Shown: in pieces, positions 12,401-19,781 of the stretch | Layout of the letters: each line of letters begins with the position of its first letter | How positions within the stretch are numbered: position 1 is the first letter of the stretch | Assembly (NCBI GenBank): GCA_037893245.1 | Contig: JBAIAA010000538.1 | Location: forward strand, 1 to 64,000 | Length of the DNA: 64,000 bases | Reading direction: 5' to 3' | DNA from: Crossaster papposus | Taxonomy: Eukaryota > Echinodermata > Asteroidea > Velatida > Solasteridae | The notes under the pieces: model-generated | Told to the model about the DNA's origin: nothing | What the model saw: only the letters and a program-made list of their open reading frames with translations | The model's database searches: none | Translations under genes and position numbers: made by a program

Positions 12401-13401
12401 AATCTAAATTAATAGCCACTCTATATAACAGACGTAAATATGTCTTGCACTATAGATCGTTACAACAGTATCTAAATCTTGGTATGCAACTCAAAAAATT
12501 AAAATTTAAGCAAGCGCCTTGGATGAAATCTTACATAGACAAAAACACTCAACTAAGAGCTAAAGCAACGTCTGACTTTGAAAAGGACTTTTTTAAGCTC
12601 ATGAACAACAGTGTTTTTGGAAAGACGATGGAAAACGTGAGAAATAGAACGGACGCGTTTTTGCTCAGAGACGACCAAGTTTCCAAATATCAAAAGTTGA
12701 CACGTAAACCGAGCTATAAACACACGACGGTTTTTACCGATTGCAATCTATCGTTTATCGAAATGTATAAGACCAAGACGGTATTAAACAAACCTATTTA
12801 TGCGGGAGTGAGTATTTTAGACCTCTCAAAAACTCTCATGTACGACTTTTATTATAACCACCTCAAAGAGACCTATAGAGACCGAGTAGGGTTACTTTAT
12901 ACCGATACGGACAGTCTACTCTTGAGCGTTGAGACGGACGACGCCTACGAAGATATACAAAAAGACCCGCAGTTGTACGACCTGTCAAACTATCCCACCG
13001 ATCACCCCTTGTACGACTCTAAAAACAAAAAGGTTATCGGTAAATTTAAAGACGAGTTTGGTGGAAAACCAGTCAGCGAATGCGTTTGCTTAAGACCAAA
13101 GATGTACTCGATTTTAACATCTGACTCTAACCTTAAAAAAGCCAAAGGGGTCACAAAGTCGGTCACCGATAAAAAATTAAGTCACGATCGTTATCTCGAC
13201 TGCCTCAAAAAAAAAGATTCTCAGCTAGACACGATGACGTACATCAGATCGAAAAATCACATCTTGCACACCATAACTCAAAACAAACTGTCGTTGAGTC
13301 CGTTAGACACAAAGCGATATATACTCCCGAACGGTTCTACTACTCTAGCTTTTGGTCACTATAAACTAGGAGGTAACTCGGTGTCCGGAGGCACAACCTG
13401 A
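9478..13401 (+). CDS. Protein-primed family B DNA polymerase (Polinton POLB)
   Basis: A 1307-residue polymerase expected to replicate the element from a terminal protein. Exonuclease motifs: YADFES (D453, E455), HNLQNYD (N637, D642) and YVTTD (D786). Polymerase motifs: A, YLDANNLYG (D883); B, NNSVFGK (1043-1049); C, YTDTDS (D1143, D1145). The long N-terminus has SAP-like helices (about 10-100), a region with conserved Cys262 in DNECFLW and His368 in NHYCWIK that resembles a cysteine-protease fold, and a zinc finger (C392, C395, H408, C412). Between exo I and II sits a recombination-endonuclease-VII-like zinc module (C542, C545, C587, C590, and DHCHITGKYRG at 602-612). The C-terminus has the usual TLAFGHYKL ending, so the gene is full length. 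Its 3' end overlaps the convergent integrase by 43 bp. The domain calls in the N-terminal third are family-based inference. Confidence 0.97.
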   Translation: MMKKPTPIGYGRWSKSTLQQYVQRNNITISGRSIRRNYIDAIRIEENQYKNLNRKRLDDLKQIVDDQKLEFTPTGKLGRFLRKDLILAIKSYKNPDSFREADFQVHRAFSNSYRNWELAPRLFNNDVEQFFNTHMKQIEKIVTSELRDLSSIKVQLGFKAKYDKTNQDSLVETSAFTFFGKKRVVLNESQIKQIVKDQIFKIKEKHAKNTTQGSGWNLVEILAFYINIDQYNPMRGSSYIKLPQFLVNKKAFINVRNKDNECFLWCLRAALGKYTDKIKQRVKDKPDFKIHEDRTSIYDKNDGLNFKDIDFPVQINQIEKIERQNNLSINVFAHEEKSTEVRPLYSSKNANDPNTINLLLFSSGKTNHYCWIKHISRIFFNQTKHKHKTYVCLRCLAHYNTQDKLDRHTQDCEGTDMPPSEVVFPKGFNDDPPILKFKNQRFAQDAPFVIYADFESVLKKLKPQEANTQETQVHKACGYSLIALRYDGKVKFKETYRGTNAVTKFLDSTLYLRDKVNEVFSNPKPIDFTTRDNIDHQNADTCWICEKQIYPNYSSNCQCPIPKEPRTDEEKEEYCYVNKKGFKESECIECKKRINKFRKVRDHCHITGKYRGAAHAFCNLKLQVVPNRTTIPVIFHNLQNYDAHLIMQGLSNIKEEIDFIPSNSEKYISFSIGQLRFIDSFKFMATSLDRLVNSCPKEAFTLLRERYKDQHPKSVDLLLQKGVYPYEYMDSFDKFEETSLPPIENFYSSLKDSNISQDDYSKAQQVWNEFNVKNLGEYHDLYVTTDVLLLAGVFENFRKMCKKNYKLDPANYYTSPGLSWDALLKHSGVELELLTDVDKHLFFEKAKRGGLSSVGGARHYKANNKYLPDYNPDEPSSYIMYLDANNLYGWAMSQYLPYADFKWAKAKNFTTELIMSISETSDIGCLLEVDLDYPNALHDWHNDFPLAPENIKVPNEWLSEYQLGLTTTGLTNLNESKLIATLYNRRKYVLHYRSLQQYLNLGMQLKKLKFKQAPWMKSYIDKNTQLRAKATSDFEKDFFKLMNNSVFGKTMENVRNRTDAFLLRDDQVSKYQKLTRKPSYKHTTVFTDCNLSFIEMYKTKTVLNKPIYAGVSILDLSKTLMYDFYYNHLKETYRDRVGLLYTDTDSLLLSVETDDAYEDIQKDPQLYDLSNYPTDHPLYDSKNKKVIGKFKDEFGGKPVSECVCLRPKMYSILTSDSNLKKAKGVTKSVTDKKLSHDRYLDCLKKKDSQLDTMTYIRSKNHILHTITQNKLSLSPLDTKRYILPNGSTTLAFGHYKLGGNSVSGGTT

Positions 13402-14357
13402 AGCTCTTGACTAACGAAACTTCGATTGGGACCTTTCTTGAGATAGTAAATAGTGGGCTGGTTGTCTACTTTGATCGCGCGGTCTAGACTAAACACCTCG
13501 AGACTCCAAATAGGGTCGGTCGCTCGCCTGCGTTCTCCTCCCTCTAACTCACCAGGTGCGTAAAGATATCTAAACAAATCACCTTTTCTCAACAACTCTT
13601 TTTCTACCTCCGAGGGAGAAGAACTGATTTGACGAACTTGCGTTTCTTGCATCGCTAGCTTGGGAGTGAGTGGCTCGTAGTCTTCCGTCGTTATCAGTCT
13701 GGTGGTTTCGTCGTTTAACGCATTAATCACATCGGGCAATCTTTTAACCCAGAGTCGCGATCTCTCTGTCGGATTAACGATTTCTTGGGCGTATTGATGA
13801 CCAAACAATCTCTCCGCTAAAGTCTTGTTAAATCTTTCTACTATTGCCTGCGCTCTGTGGTTGCCCGGTTCTCCCACTTGTATCGCGACTTTTTTTTCTT
13901 TCAGTTGTTTTTTAAATTCACCTTGAAATTCTTTACCCGCGTCTACTTTTAACAGTTTAGGCCAAGTCAAAGGTGACCTAACGTAAACTCGACTCAAAGC
14001 GTCTGCCACTTGGGTACTCGTCTTGTTGGTCAAAGGTTCGGCCTCTTTAAAACGTGTGGCTACGTCTATAACCGTCATCGCGTATTTGTATTCTCTTTTA
14101 CCGACTTTATCGTAAGGTAAAAATAACAAGTCTATCTGATGCATTTCGTTTGGCACAGCCATGGACTTGTTCAAACTCGTAGGCCTGCTTATATACGTAG
14201 GAGGTGGTAAATAAATTTGCCACAACGCTTGTTTTTTTAACCAATTTCTAGCTTCTTCTTTGGACGCGCCCGTTTTTTTAGCTAATTTTATAACCGCGCC
14301 TTCACCCTTCCAATAACCAGCGGGGCTGTAATATACTTTTTTAAACTTTGTTTCCAT
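13359..14357 (-). CDS. Polinton DDE integrase (retroviral-type)
   Basis: A 332-residue integrase that would insert the linear element and create the 6-bp duplication. The N-terminal helical region (about 8-50) replaces a classical HHCC finger. The catalytic core carries D76 (HQIDLLFLP), D139 (KVDAGKEF) and E174 (AIVERFNKTL), a D,D-35-E-type spacing. The C-terminal part (about 255-325) is a small beta-rich domain that Polinton integrases use for DNA or chromatin contact; no clear chromodomain aromatic cage is visible. It lies tail to tail with the polymerase, overlapping by 43 bp, and 61 bp after the end of the next minus-strand gene. The frame is intact. Confidence 0.95.
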   Translation of the reverse strand: METKFKKVYYSPAGYWKGEGAVIKLAKKTGASKEEARNWLKKQALWQIYLPPPTYISRPTSLNKSMAVPNEMHQIDLLFLPYDKVGKREYKYAMTVIDVATRFKEAEPLTNKTSTQVADALSRVYVRSPLTWPKLLKVDAGKEFQGEFKKQLKEKKVAIQVGEPGNHRAQAIVERFNKTLAERLFGHQYAQEIVNPTERSRLWVKRLPDVINALNDETTRLITTEDYEPLTPKLAMQETQVRQISSSPSEVEKELLRKGDLFRYLYAPGELEGGERRRATDPIWSLEVFSLDRAIKVDNQPTIYYLKKGPNRSFVSQELQVVPPDTELPPSL

Positions 14358-14418
14358 TTAACTTAACTAAACAAACTAAACAAACTAAAAAAACCTTCTA
14401 ATAACCGGCGGAGTTAAA

Positions 14419-14844
14419 CTACACAAACTTATAAACTAAAAAACCTACCAACGCAGTTCCTCCTAAAACAAACGCTAACTCGCCGGTCTTTTGATCTTCG
14501 CTCGGTGCGTAAAAATCAGCTAGAGTGGGCTCATGCCGCAGGCCCACGGGTAATTGTGCGTCTGAGCGAGTAACCGAGTTGTATTCCCTAAGAGCCTCGT
14601 CTATACTTTCAAAAGTCCTTTGGGCCTTCGCTTGTTTTTTGAGTCGATCGTTTAGCCAATCGAGATACTTTGTCCTCGCTCTTTCCCAATTGTTTTTCGC
14701 CGTTGCCAGTTTTTCTAAAGCCAAATCGTGTCTCTTGCGCTCTTCATCTTGTTGTTGTTTCATGCTCGAAAATAAAAAGTTTGACCCCGTAAAAGCTAAG
14801 GCGTTAACTATTGCGCCTCCTATCATCATAGCGATGCTAGCCAT
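14419..14844 (-). CDS. Small Polinton membrane/coiled-coil protein
   Basis: A 141-residue protein with a hydrophobic N-terminus (MASIAMMIGGAIVNALAF), a charged helical stretch rich in Lys, Arg and Glu (about 28-90) that looks like a coiled coil, and a C-terminal membrane segment (GELAFVLGGTALVGFLVY). Proteins with this layout are common in animal Polintons, but their function is not established. A virion membrane or core role is only a guess. It is transcribed divergently from the 462-residue protein across 37 A/T-rich bases. Confidence 0.8.
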   Translation of the reverse strand: MASIAMMIGGAIVNALAFTGSNFLFSSMKQQQDEERKRHDLALEKLATAKNNWERARTKYLDWLNDRLKKQAKAQRTFESIDEALREYNSVTRSDAQLPVGLRHEPTLADFYAPSEDQKTGELAFVLGGTALVGFLVYKFV

Positions 14845-14881
14845 ATTTTAAAATAAGTAATATAAAAAATACCTATAAAAA

Positions 14882-16270
14882 ATGATTAGCGACATAAACA
14901 ACACGGCGAGACTGAAAGAACAAGCTAAAAATTACTCTAGACTGATCGAAAAAGATAAAAATATATCGAGAATGAAAGAACGAGCTAACAAGCCAGACTT
15001 AGATTTCAAGAGTCTAGAAGTAGTAGTTAACGCGGTCGACCGCGGTTCTTTTATGGCTACTTTTCCAGATCTATTTAGCGATTATAAGTTACCCGTCGTT
15101 AAAACGGACGAGGTAATAAACAGATGGAAAACTGATCCGTTGACGTTTTATCAAAATCAACTTAATTTTGCCATCTGGTGTAGTACCACCGGAGTGGGTT
15201 TGGGGTGGGATCTACTTTATTCAGCGGATCCTCTAACGCGCGCTGTATACAGATTTCACGTTTATTTTACCGTTAGAAAAATATTAGAGTTTCTTAAATG
15301 CCCCACTCCGAACGATACTATATTTAATGCCGTAAACAACAACATAGATCGCGGGTCTTATATCGACGCGTGTAGATTTTATTCTACGGATCCTAAAAAT
15401 ACTTGGATACAGACGGTAGATCTCTACTCGGGTGGATTGGGACAGGCTTATGCTTGGGGTAAACCTCTGGGAGATTACGATACCACTGACTTGGGTATTG
15501 GTTACGGTAAATACGCGGGGGGAACTAAAATGGGGTTTGGTCCCTCGGATCCTCCTGGAGGATCTGGACGTTACAGCTCTTTTACGGTTACTAATTTAAC
15601 GCAAGACGACGCCGTTGGCTCGGCGTGGAAACGTTTTATAAGCCCCGCCACTCACTTTACCGACGTCGGAATAGAAAAAATAAACGAATCTATCAGGGTG
15701 TATGTTTACGCTCTGCTGGGAGCCCAGGCTCAAACAAAAACTAGTATCATGACGCCGGGTACGGGGCTCGATGCCCAAACCCAGTTTGTTAATATCGTCG
15801 AAGGTTTGATATCGTCTCCGACCGATCTGGAAGAATCTATAACCCAATTTCAAGATTCGCTGCAATACGCCAGGAGTTCGTTAAACTTTGTGTTGGCAAA
15901 AGGATTATATCTCGTGCCTTCGAACATGCAATTGAGGGTCGGAACCCACGAAGGATATAACAACAATATACAGATTGCGACCGCTGAGCTGGCGTTGGGA
16001 TTAAACTCAAAGATAAACTCGAGCGTACCCGCGTCTCTAACCGTTGACCCGCCCGCGCCCACGCCCACACCACCACCCACACCCTCACCAACACCCACGC
16101 CTCAAACTGTTGACCCACCCGCACCCACGCCAACACCAACGCCACCACCCGAGCCTTCTTTTCCCGAAGAAAACGTTCAGAGAGATCCTCACGAGTACGA
16201 AAAAACTTCGCTGATTGTCGGTACTTTAGCCATAGCGGGTATAGGATACCTGCTTTTAGACTTGTGGTAA
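14882..16270 (+). CDS. Conserved Polinton structural-type protein with C-terminal membrane anchor
   Basis: A 462-residue protein of a family I recognise from animal Polintons by the central FAIWCSTTGVGLGWD and YRFHVYFTVRKIL blocks (about 97-140), the SIRVYVYALLGAQ block (about 270-285), and the LQYARSSLNFVLAKGLYL and LRVGTHEGYNN blocks (about 325-365). Its biochemical role is not established. After about residue 385 comes a linker built of Pro-Thr repeats, then a single C-terminal hydrophobic helix (about 442-462). That layout suggests a membrane-anchored or virion-surface protein. It faces the next gene convergently, separated only by a perfect hairpin (16269-16313). Confidence 0.85.
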   Translation: MISDINNTARLKEQAKNYSRLIEKDKNISRMKERANKPDLDFKSLEVVVNAVDRGSFMATFPDLFSDYKLPVVKTDEVINRWKTDPLTFYQNQLNFAIWCSTTGVGLGWDLLYSADPLTRAVYRFHVYFTVRKILEFLKCPTPNDTIFNAVNNNIDRGSYIDACRFYSTDPKNTWIQTVDLYSGGLGQAYAWGKPLGDYDTTDLGIGYGKYAGGTKMGFGPSDPPGGSGRYSSFTVTNLTQDDAVGSAWKRFISPATHFTDVGIEKINESIRVYVYALLGAQAQTKTSIMTPGTGLDAQTQFVNIVEGLISSPTDLEESITQFQDSLQYARSSLNFVLAKGLYLVPSNMQLRVGTHEGYNNNIQIATAELALGLNSKINSSVPASLTVDPPAPTPTPPPTPSPTPTPQTVDPPAPTPTPTPPPEPSFPEENVQRDPHEYEKTSLIVGTLAIAGIGYLLLDLW

Positions 16271-16313
16271 AAAAAAAAAGCCTTCTGAAACCAACAGAAG
16301 GCTTTTTTTTTTT
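16269..16313. terminator. Symmetrical hairpin with A-tract and T-tract between convergent genes
   Basis: The order is 11 A (16269-16279), stem GCCTTCTG (16280-16287), loop AAACCAA, stem CAGAAGGC (16295-16302), 11 T (16303-16313). Read from either strand it is a stem followed by a U run. The stop codon of the upstream plus-strand gene overlaps the A run, and the minus-strand gene ends 4 bp beyond. A bidirectional terminator or 3'-end-forming role is inferred from position and symmetry. Confidence 0.7.
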
Positions 16314-16316
16314 CTC

Positions 16317-17588
16317 TTAGAGGCGCTTTTGTAAATAAACAAAAATTAAAGTTCCGACTCCCACTATAAAGGCCCACACGTGTTCTCCCAACCATCCGGC
16401 GGTTTTACTCAATACGTTAAATATCCAACTCGCTATACCGCCTAAAATTCCGGGCAAGGCGCCGAGCAGCTTAGAGCCTAGTTTAGCGAGCACGTTTGAC
16501 AAGTGTTTTAATTGCGACTGTATCCATTCTTTTACGTTAGCCGCGTTAGACGGTGGAGCGGGTGTGGGTGAGGGTGCTGGAGTAGGGAAGGGTGTGAGCG
16601 CCGGCGCACCTACAGATAAAACACTCTTTACTATCAAACCAATAGCCAAACTAAACGCCGTCAAAATGCTCGCGACGGTCACACCTTGTTCTCTAAACAA
16701 CGTTCTAATTTTTTTTCCTAAGGTCTCGTCACTATATAACATCCGCGTAATCGTTTCTTTGATTCTGTTCATCTGACTTCTGAGTTTGTTTGCGTCGTCA
16801 GACGCTAGTTCTAATCTAGTCGATCTTTCAATCTTTAAGTTTTCTAATTTCTCTCTCATTTCTGCCGTGGAACCGTCGCTCACTGATTCGGCTAATGCTC
16901 CTTCGACCTGGGCTATCTCATCGTCGAGTTCCCTGAGACGCGCTAAATTTAGTTCGAAGTTGCCTCTCACCGTTTGAAGAGCTTTGTTTAAACCTACGAT
17001 TTCTCTGACGGTTAAACCAGTTTTTTGGTTTTTCGTAAAACTGGTTTCTTGTTCTTGTTCTTGGTCAAAAGTTTCGAGAATTTCGCTTATAGCGTCGGCC
17101 GCTTCTGGAAGATCTTGCATCGCGATATCCTCTGGTTCAATCTGTTGGACTCGTTGTTGTTGTTTTATAGTAAATGGGTTTTGTTTATAATCTTTAAAAC
17201 CTAATTCATTTCTAATAAAATCTAAACCACCCTTCTTAATTTTTTTTTCGATGTAACTTAATGCTAAAGGTGTATTGGTTCTGCCTTTGCGCGATAATTG
17301 TACTTTTCTGTCATCGGTTACAAAAAATAACGTGTTATTTTCTATTACGAATCTTTCCCATTGCGGAATTATTTCATATTGTTTTTGCCCAAAACTTTTA
17401 TAGAAATGTTCGATTATTGGATTATTAATAAACAAACGTCTCCCTCGTTCTATGGTATTTTCACGGGCTTGAACAACGTCTGGATCTAACGCAGTTGTGT
17501 TGTCGAGAGAGACATCTAGATTTTCTCTTAACGGATCCTCTTCTTCCTCGTAGTCGTCTACCGGTTCAAAATCTCCACCTTCAGCCAT
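16317..17588 (-). CDS. Conserved Polinton membrane protein
   Basis: A 423-residue protein of a family recurrent in animal Polintons, recognisable from the IRTLFREQGVTVASILTA block (about 300-317) and the hydrophobic C-terminus. The N-terminal 45 residues are acidic. A middle region (about 205-290) is predicted coiled coil. A membrane segment (about 306-328) is followed by a Pro-Thr-rich linker, an amphipathic stretch (VKEWIQSQLKHLSNVLAKLG), a glycine-rich hydrophobic segment (LGALPGILGGIASWIFNVL) and a final helix (HVWAFIVGVGTLIFVYL). The several C-terminal hydrophobic segments could act on membranes, possibly in entry or virion assembly. The function is not established. Confidence 0.85.
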   Translation of the reverse strand: MAEGGDFEPVDDYEEEEDPLRENLDVSLDNTTALDPDVVQARENTIERGRRLFINNPIIEHFYKSFGQKQYEIIPQWERFVIENNTLFFVTDDRKVQLSRKGRTNTPLALSYIEKKIKKGGLDFIRNELGFKDYKQNPFTIKQQQRVQQIEPEDIAMQDLPEAADAISEILETFDQEQEQETSFTKNQKTGLTVREIVGLNKALQTVRGNFELNLARLRELDDEIAQVEGALAESVSDGSTAEMREKLENLKIERSTRLELASDDANKLRSQMNRIKETITRMLYSDETLGKKIRTLFREQGVTVASILTAFSLAIGLIVKSVLSVGAPALTPFPTPAPSPTPAPPSNAANVKEWIQSQLKHLSNVLAKLGSKLLGALPGILGGIASWIFNVLSKTAGWLGEHVWAFIVGVGTLIFVYLQKRL

Positions 17589-17611
17589 TTTATTATAAAC
17601 AAATTAAAGTT

Positions 17612-17845
17612 TTACGTTGAATTTAATATATTTGGTGGGAGTATATTTTGCGATACCAGCCATGTTTTTACATACATCGATCCGCTTATCGTAGCCGTTA
17701 GCTTCGCTACATCTTCTACGCTCAACTTGTCGAGATCGGCCGGTTTGATCTTCAACAGTTTTTTACTAAACATGGTAAATCCTACGCTTAACATAGAGAT
17801 GATAGCGGCGTGATAGAGATTGTTGACGATGCTATTAGTATCCAT
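17612..17845 (-). CDS. Small conserved Polinton protein
   Basis: 77 residues starting MDTNSIVNNLYHAAIISML. This N-terminal pattern (IVNNLYHAAIIS) recurs in small proteins of animal Polintons. It has a hydrophobic N-terminal helix (about 10-27), a mid part with a predicted DKLSVEDVAKL helix, and a C-terminus ending near an ILPPNI motif. Function unknown; its place within the minus-strand cluster suggests late, virion-related expression. Confidence 0.75.
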   Translation of the reverse strand: MDTNSIVNNLYHAAIISMLSVGFTMFSKKLLKIKPADLDKLSVEDVAKLTATISGSMYVKTWLVSQNILPPNILNST

Positions 17846-17885
17846 TTATTAAACGTACTTATTTTGTGATATTGTTTTTATTTTT

Positions 17886-18266
17886 TTATTCCATTTCTAC
17901 CCACGAAGGTGGTTGGGTTAGAGTCTTCTTTGGACTCTTGACCGTTGGCGGGACTGGCTGTGTTAGAGGTTGTGGTGGTGTGGGGCTTTTTTGGCTCAAT
18001 ATATAGAGTCCTCCTAAAACTACAACAACCACCAGCGACGTCCAAAAGCATGGTCCAACTGTCGCGTATGAAGAAAGAGGAGTAGTAGGAGTAGTACTCA
18101 CGTCTATATTTTGCATCTTGGCAATTTGTTCTTTTCTCTTTTTGTTGTGTTCCGCTAATGCCTTGCCTTGTTTTACTCTATCAGGATTTTTAGTTTTAGT
18201 CGTCACCGTCTGTACCTTTGGAGCTTTTAGAGTCTCCGGCTGAAGAGGGCTCTCTGGTTGACTCAT
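17886..18266 (-). CDS. Polinton single-pass membrane protein
   Basis: 126 residues. A basic N-terminal half contains NPDRVKQGKALAEHNKKRKE (about 28-47), a pattern I associate with a Polinton small-protein family. One membrane helix follows (about 72-90, FWTSLVVVVVLGGLYIL), then a proline-rich tail. The start overlaps the 3' end of the upstream minus-strand gene by 71 bp in another frame, indicating tight packing. Function unknown. Confidence 0.75.
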   Translation of the reverse strand: MSQPESPLQPETLKAPKVQTVTTKTKNPDRVKQGKALAEHNKKRKEQIAKMQNIDVSTTPTTPLSSYATVGPCFWTSLVVVVVLGGLYILSQKSPTPPQPLTQPVPPTVKSPKKTLTQPPSWVEME

Positions 18267-18846
18267 CTTTTATTATAGGTAGAGAATTATTTTTGTTAAT
18301 AACTAAATGTTTAGATGTTATCAAGAAACCTACTAACGGTGACAACAACATTCCGTAGTTATAATAAACTTCGCAGAGTAGGCTGGCTATCGAGCTAGAT
18401 ATAACTGGATCTTCCTCTAGATCTTTGGTGAGTGCGTCTTCCGAGTCTACTCGTAGACTGACGCCTAGGGGTTTGATCATAGGTAGACTCGCGCCTAAAA
18501 CTCTCGAGTAAATCCCCAACACGCAGTTACCCAAACTAGTAATCATTTCTTTGCCCAGTCGAGCCTCGTAATGGTTGTACATTTTTTCTTGTTTGCTCGC
18601 GTCTAGGTTTTCTATGTCGACCTGACTAAATTCTTTACCTAAATACTTTTTAGAATCACCGGCTGATACTACACCCAACAGTCTAGTTTTATGTTTTTCC
18701 GTTTCCGGCGCGCTAGAGTCTAAAGTAGACAGCTCCATTTTTATAAGACGATATAATTTATTTTTTAGAGAAAAATATTCGTAAGATAAAATACACAAGG
18801 TCGACGCTATAATAAATTTGAGTGAAAGATCGATCACCACAAACAT
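18196..18846 (-). CDS. Conserved Polinton protein of unknown function
   Basis: 216 residues as drawn. An internal Met (MELSTLDSS, start at about 18738) is the more likely start if the hydrophobic leader (1-36) is not used; with the leader it would carry an N-terminal membrane segment. The conserved core is YNHYEARLGKEM (about 90-102), then DALTKDLEEDP (about 138-148) and LCEVYYNYGMLLSPLVGFLITSKH (about 157-180), which I recognise from other animal Polintons. The tail is Ser/Asp-rich. The region upstream of its start is the AACTAGCT repeat block, which may contain its promoter. Confidence 0.75.
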   Translation of the reverse strand: MFVVIDLSLKFIIASTLCILSYEYFSLKNKLYRLIKMELSTLDSSAPETEKHKTRLLGVVSAGDSKKYLGKEFSQVDIENLDASKQEKMYNHYEARLGKEMITSLGNCVLGIYSRVLGASLPMIKPLGVSLRVDSEDALTKDLEEDPVISSSIASLLCEVYYNYGMLLSPLVGFLITSKHLVINKNNSLPIIKDESTREPSSAGDSKSSKGTDGDD

Positions 18847-18862
18847 TTATTATAGCGAGATA

Positions 18863-19142
18863 AACTAGCTGCAACTAGCTGTTCAACAAAACACAACTAG
18901 CTATGCAAGTACTTAACAACTAGCTGTTTAACAAAACCTCAACAAAACCCAACTAGCTGTTCAACAAAACCTCAACAAAACACAACTAGCTATGCAAGTA
19001 CTTAACAACTAGCTGTTTAACAAAACTTCAACAAAACCCAACTAGCTGTTCAACAAAACCTCAACAAAACACAACTAGCTGTTCAACAAAACTTCAACAA
19101 AACCTCAACAAAACTCAACTAGCTGTAACTAGTTTAACTAGC
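18863..19142. repeat. AACTAGCT repeat block inside the Polinton
   Basis: About 280 bp contains eleven AACTAGCT words, most followed by GTT and separated by CAACAAAAC-type spacers. Two nearly identical 89-bp copies lie in tandem (18893-18981 and 18982-19070), followed by a partial third. It sits between the packaging ATPase gene and the start of the 216-residue gene and is the only long intergenic gap in the element besides the ends. It could be a promoter/enhancer or replication/packaging signal; no function is shown by sequence alone. Confidence 0.85.
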
Positions 19143-19758
19143 TACCCAAGCACCATTTAGCCGGAGGATCCGTATATAAAATCAATTTACTATAGGGAGT
19201 GTCTTTGAGATATTGTTTTATGTCTCGCCTTTTATTACCCGGCACCACATCATTTTCGTCGAGACAATTATCAAAACTTTTTTTGTCTTTGCAATAAAAA
19301 ATAGCCACCCATTGAGTCTGTTCGCGATAATCTTTTAAAACGGTGTTATATTTTTGAGTCAATAACCAACAGCTGTGGTTATCGTGTCTACCGCTAAAGG
19401 CTAATTTAGATAACATGCAGCACCCTCTAGAACCCTTTCGATATTTCATAGCTTGATAAGGGCTGCAGTCGTCGATTAAAAACAAAGTGTGCAATCCTTT
19501 AAGCCTATTTCTGTAAAAGTCTATGGCTTCGTTCATGCTCATATTTTCGACGTCGGGGTCGCACGCGTAAACGTTGCGGTCGTTAAAAAACCAAGGTCTC
19601 TCGTGGTACGTTTTATTGTTTGACAGAGTCGGACATATGATCACCAAGTATTCAAATTTGTTGGCGTATTCGTTTTCTAGCAAGTCTAACGCAAACTTTG
19701 TTTTGCCAGAGTTTGTCCTTCCACATATTAAAGCGCAGTGCGGCGTCAACTTACTCAT
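19138..19758 (-). CDS. Genome-packaging ATPase (A32/FtsK-HerA type)
   Basis: 206 residues. The Walker A motif GRTNSGKT is at 13-20 and Walker B TLFLIDDC at 91-98 (D96, D97). A LLTQKY sensor-like motif (132-137) follows at the expected place. Size and motif order match the ATPase that pumps DNA into Polinton, adeno-like and NCLDV capsids. It lies 23 bp downstream of the major capsid gene on the same strand, so the two are probably co-expressed. The last codons run into the AACTAGCT repeat block. Confidence 0.95.
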   Translation of the reverse strand: MSKLTPHCALICGRTNSGKTKFALDLLENEYANKFEYLVIICPTLSNNKTYHERPWFFNDRNVYACDPDVENMSMNEAIDFYRNRLKGLHTLFLIDDCSPYQAMKYRKGSRGCCMLSKLAFSGRHDNHSCWLLTQKYNTVLKDYREQTQWVAIFYCKDKKSFDNCLDENDVVPGNKRRDIKQYLKDTPYSKLILYTDPPAKWCLGS

Positions 19759-19781
19759 GTCTTTTATATAGGCGTTTATTT

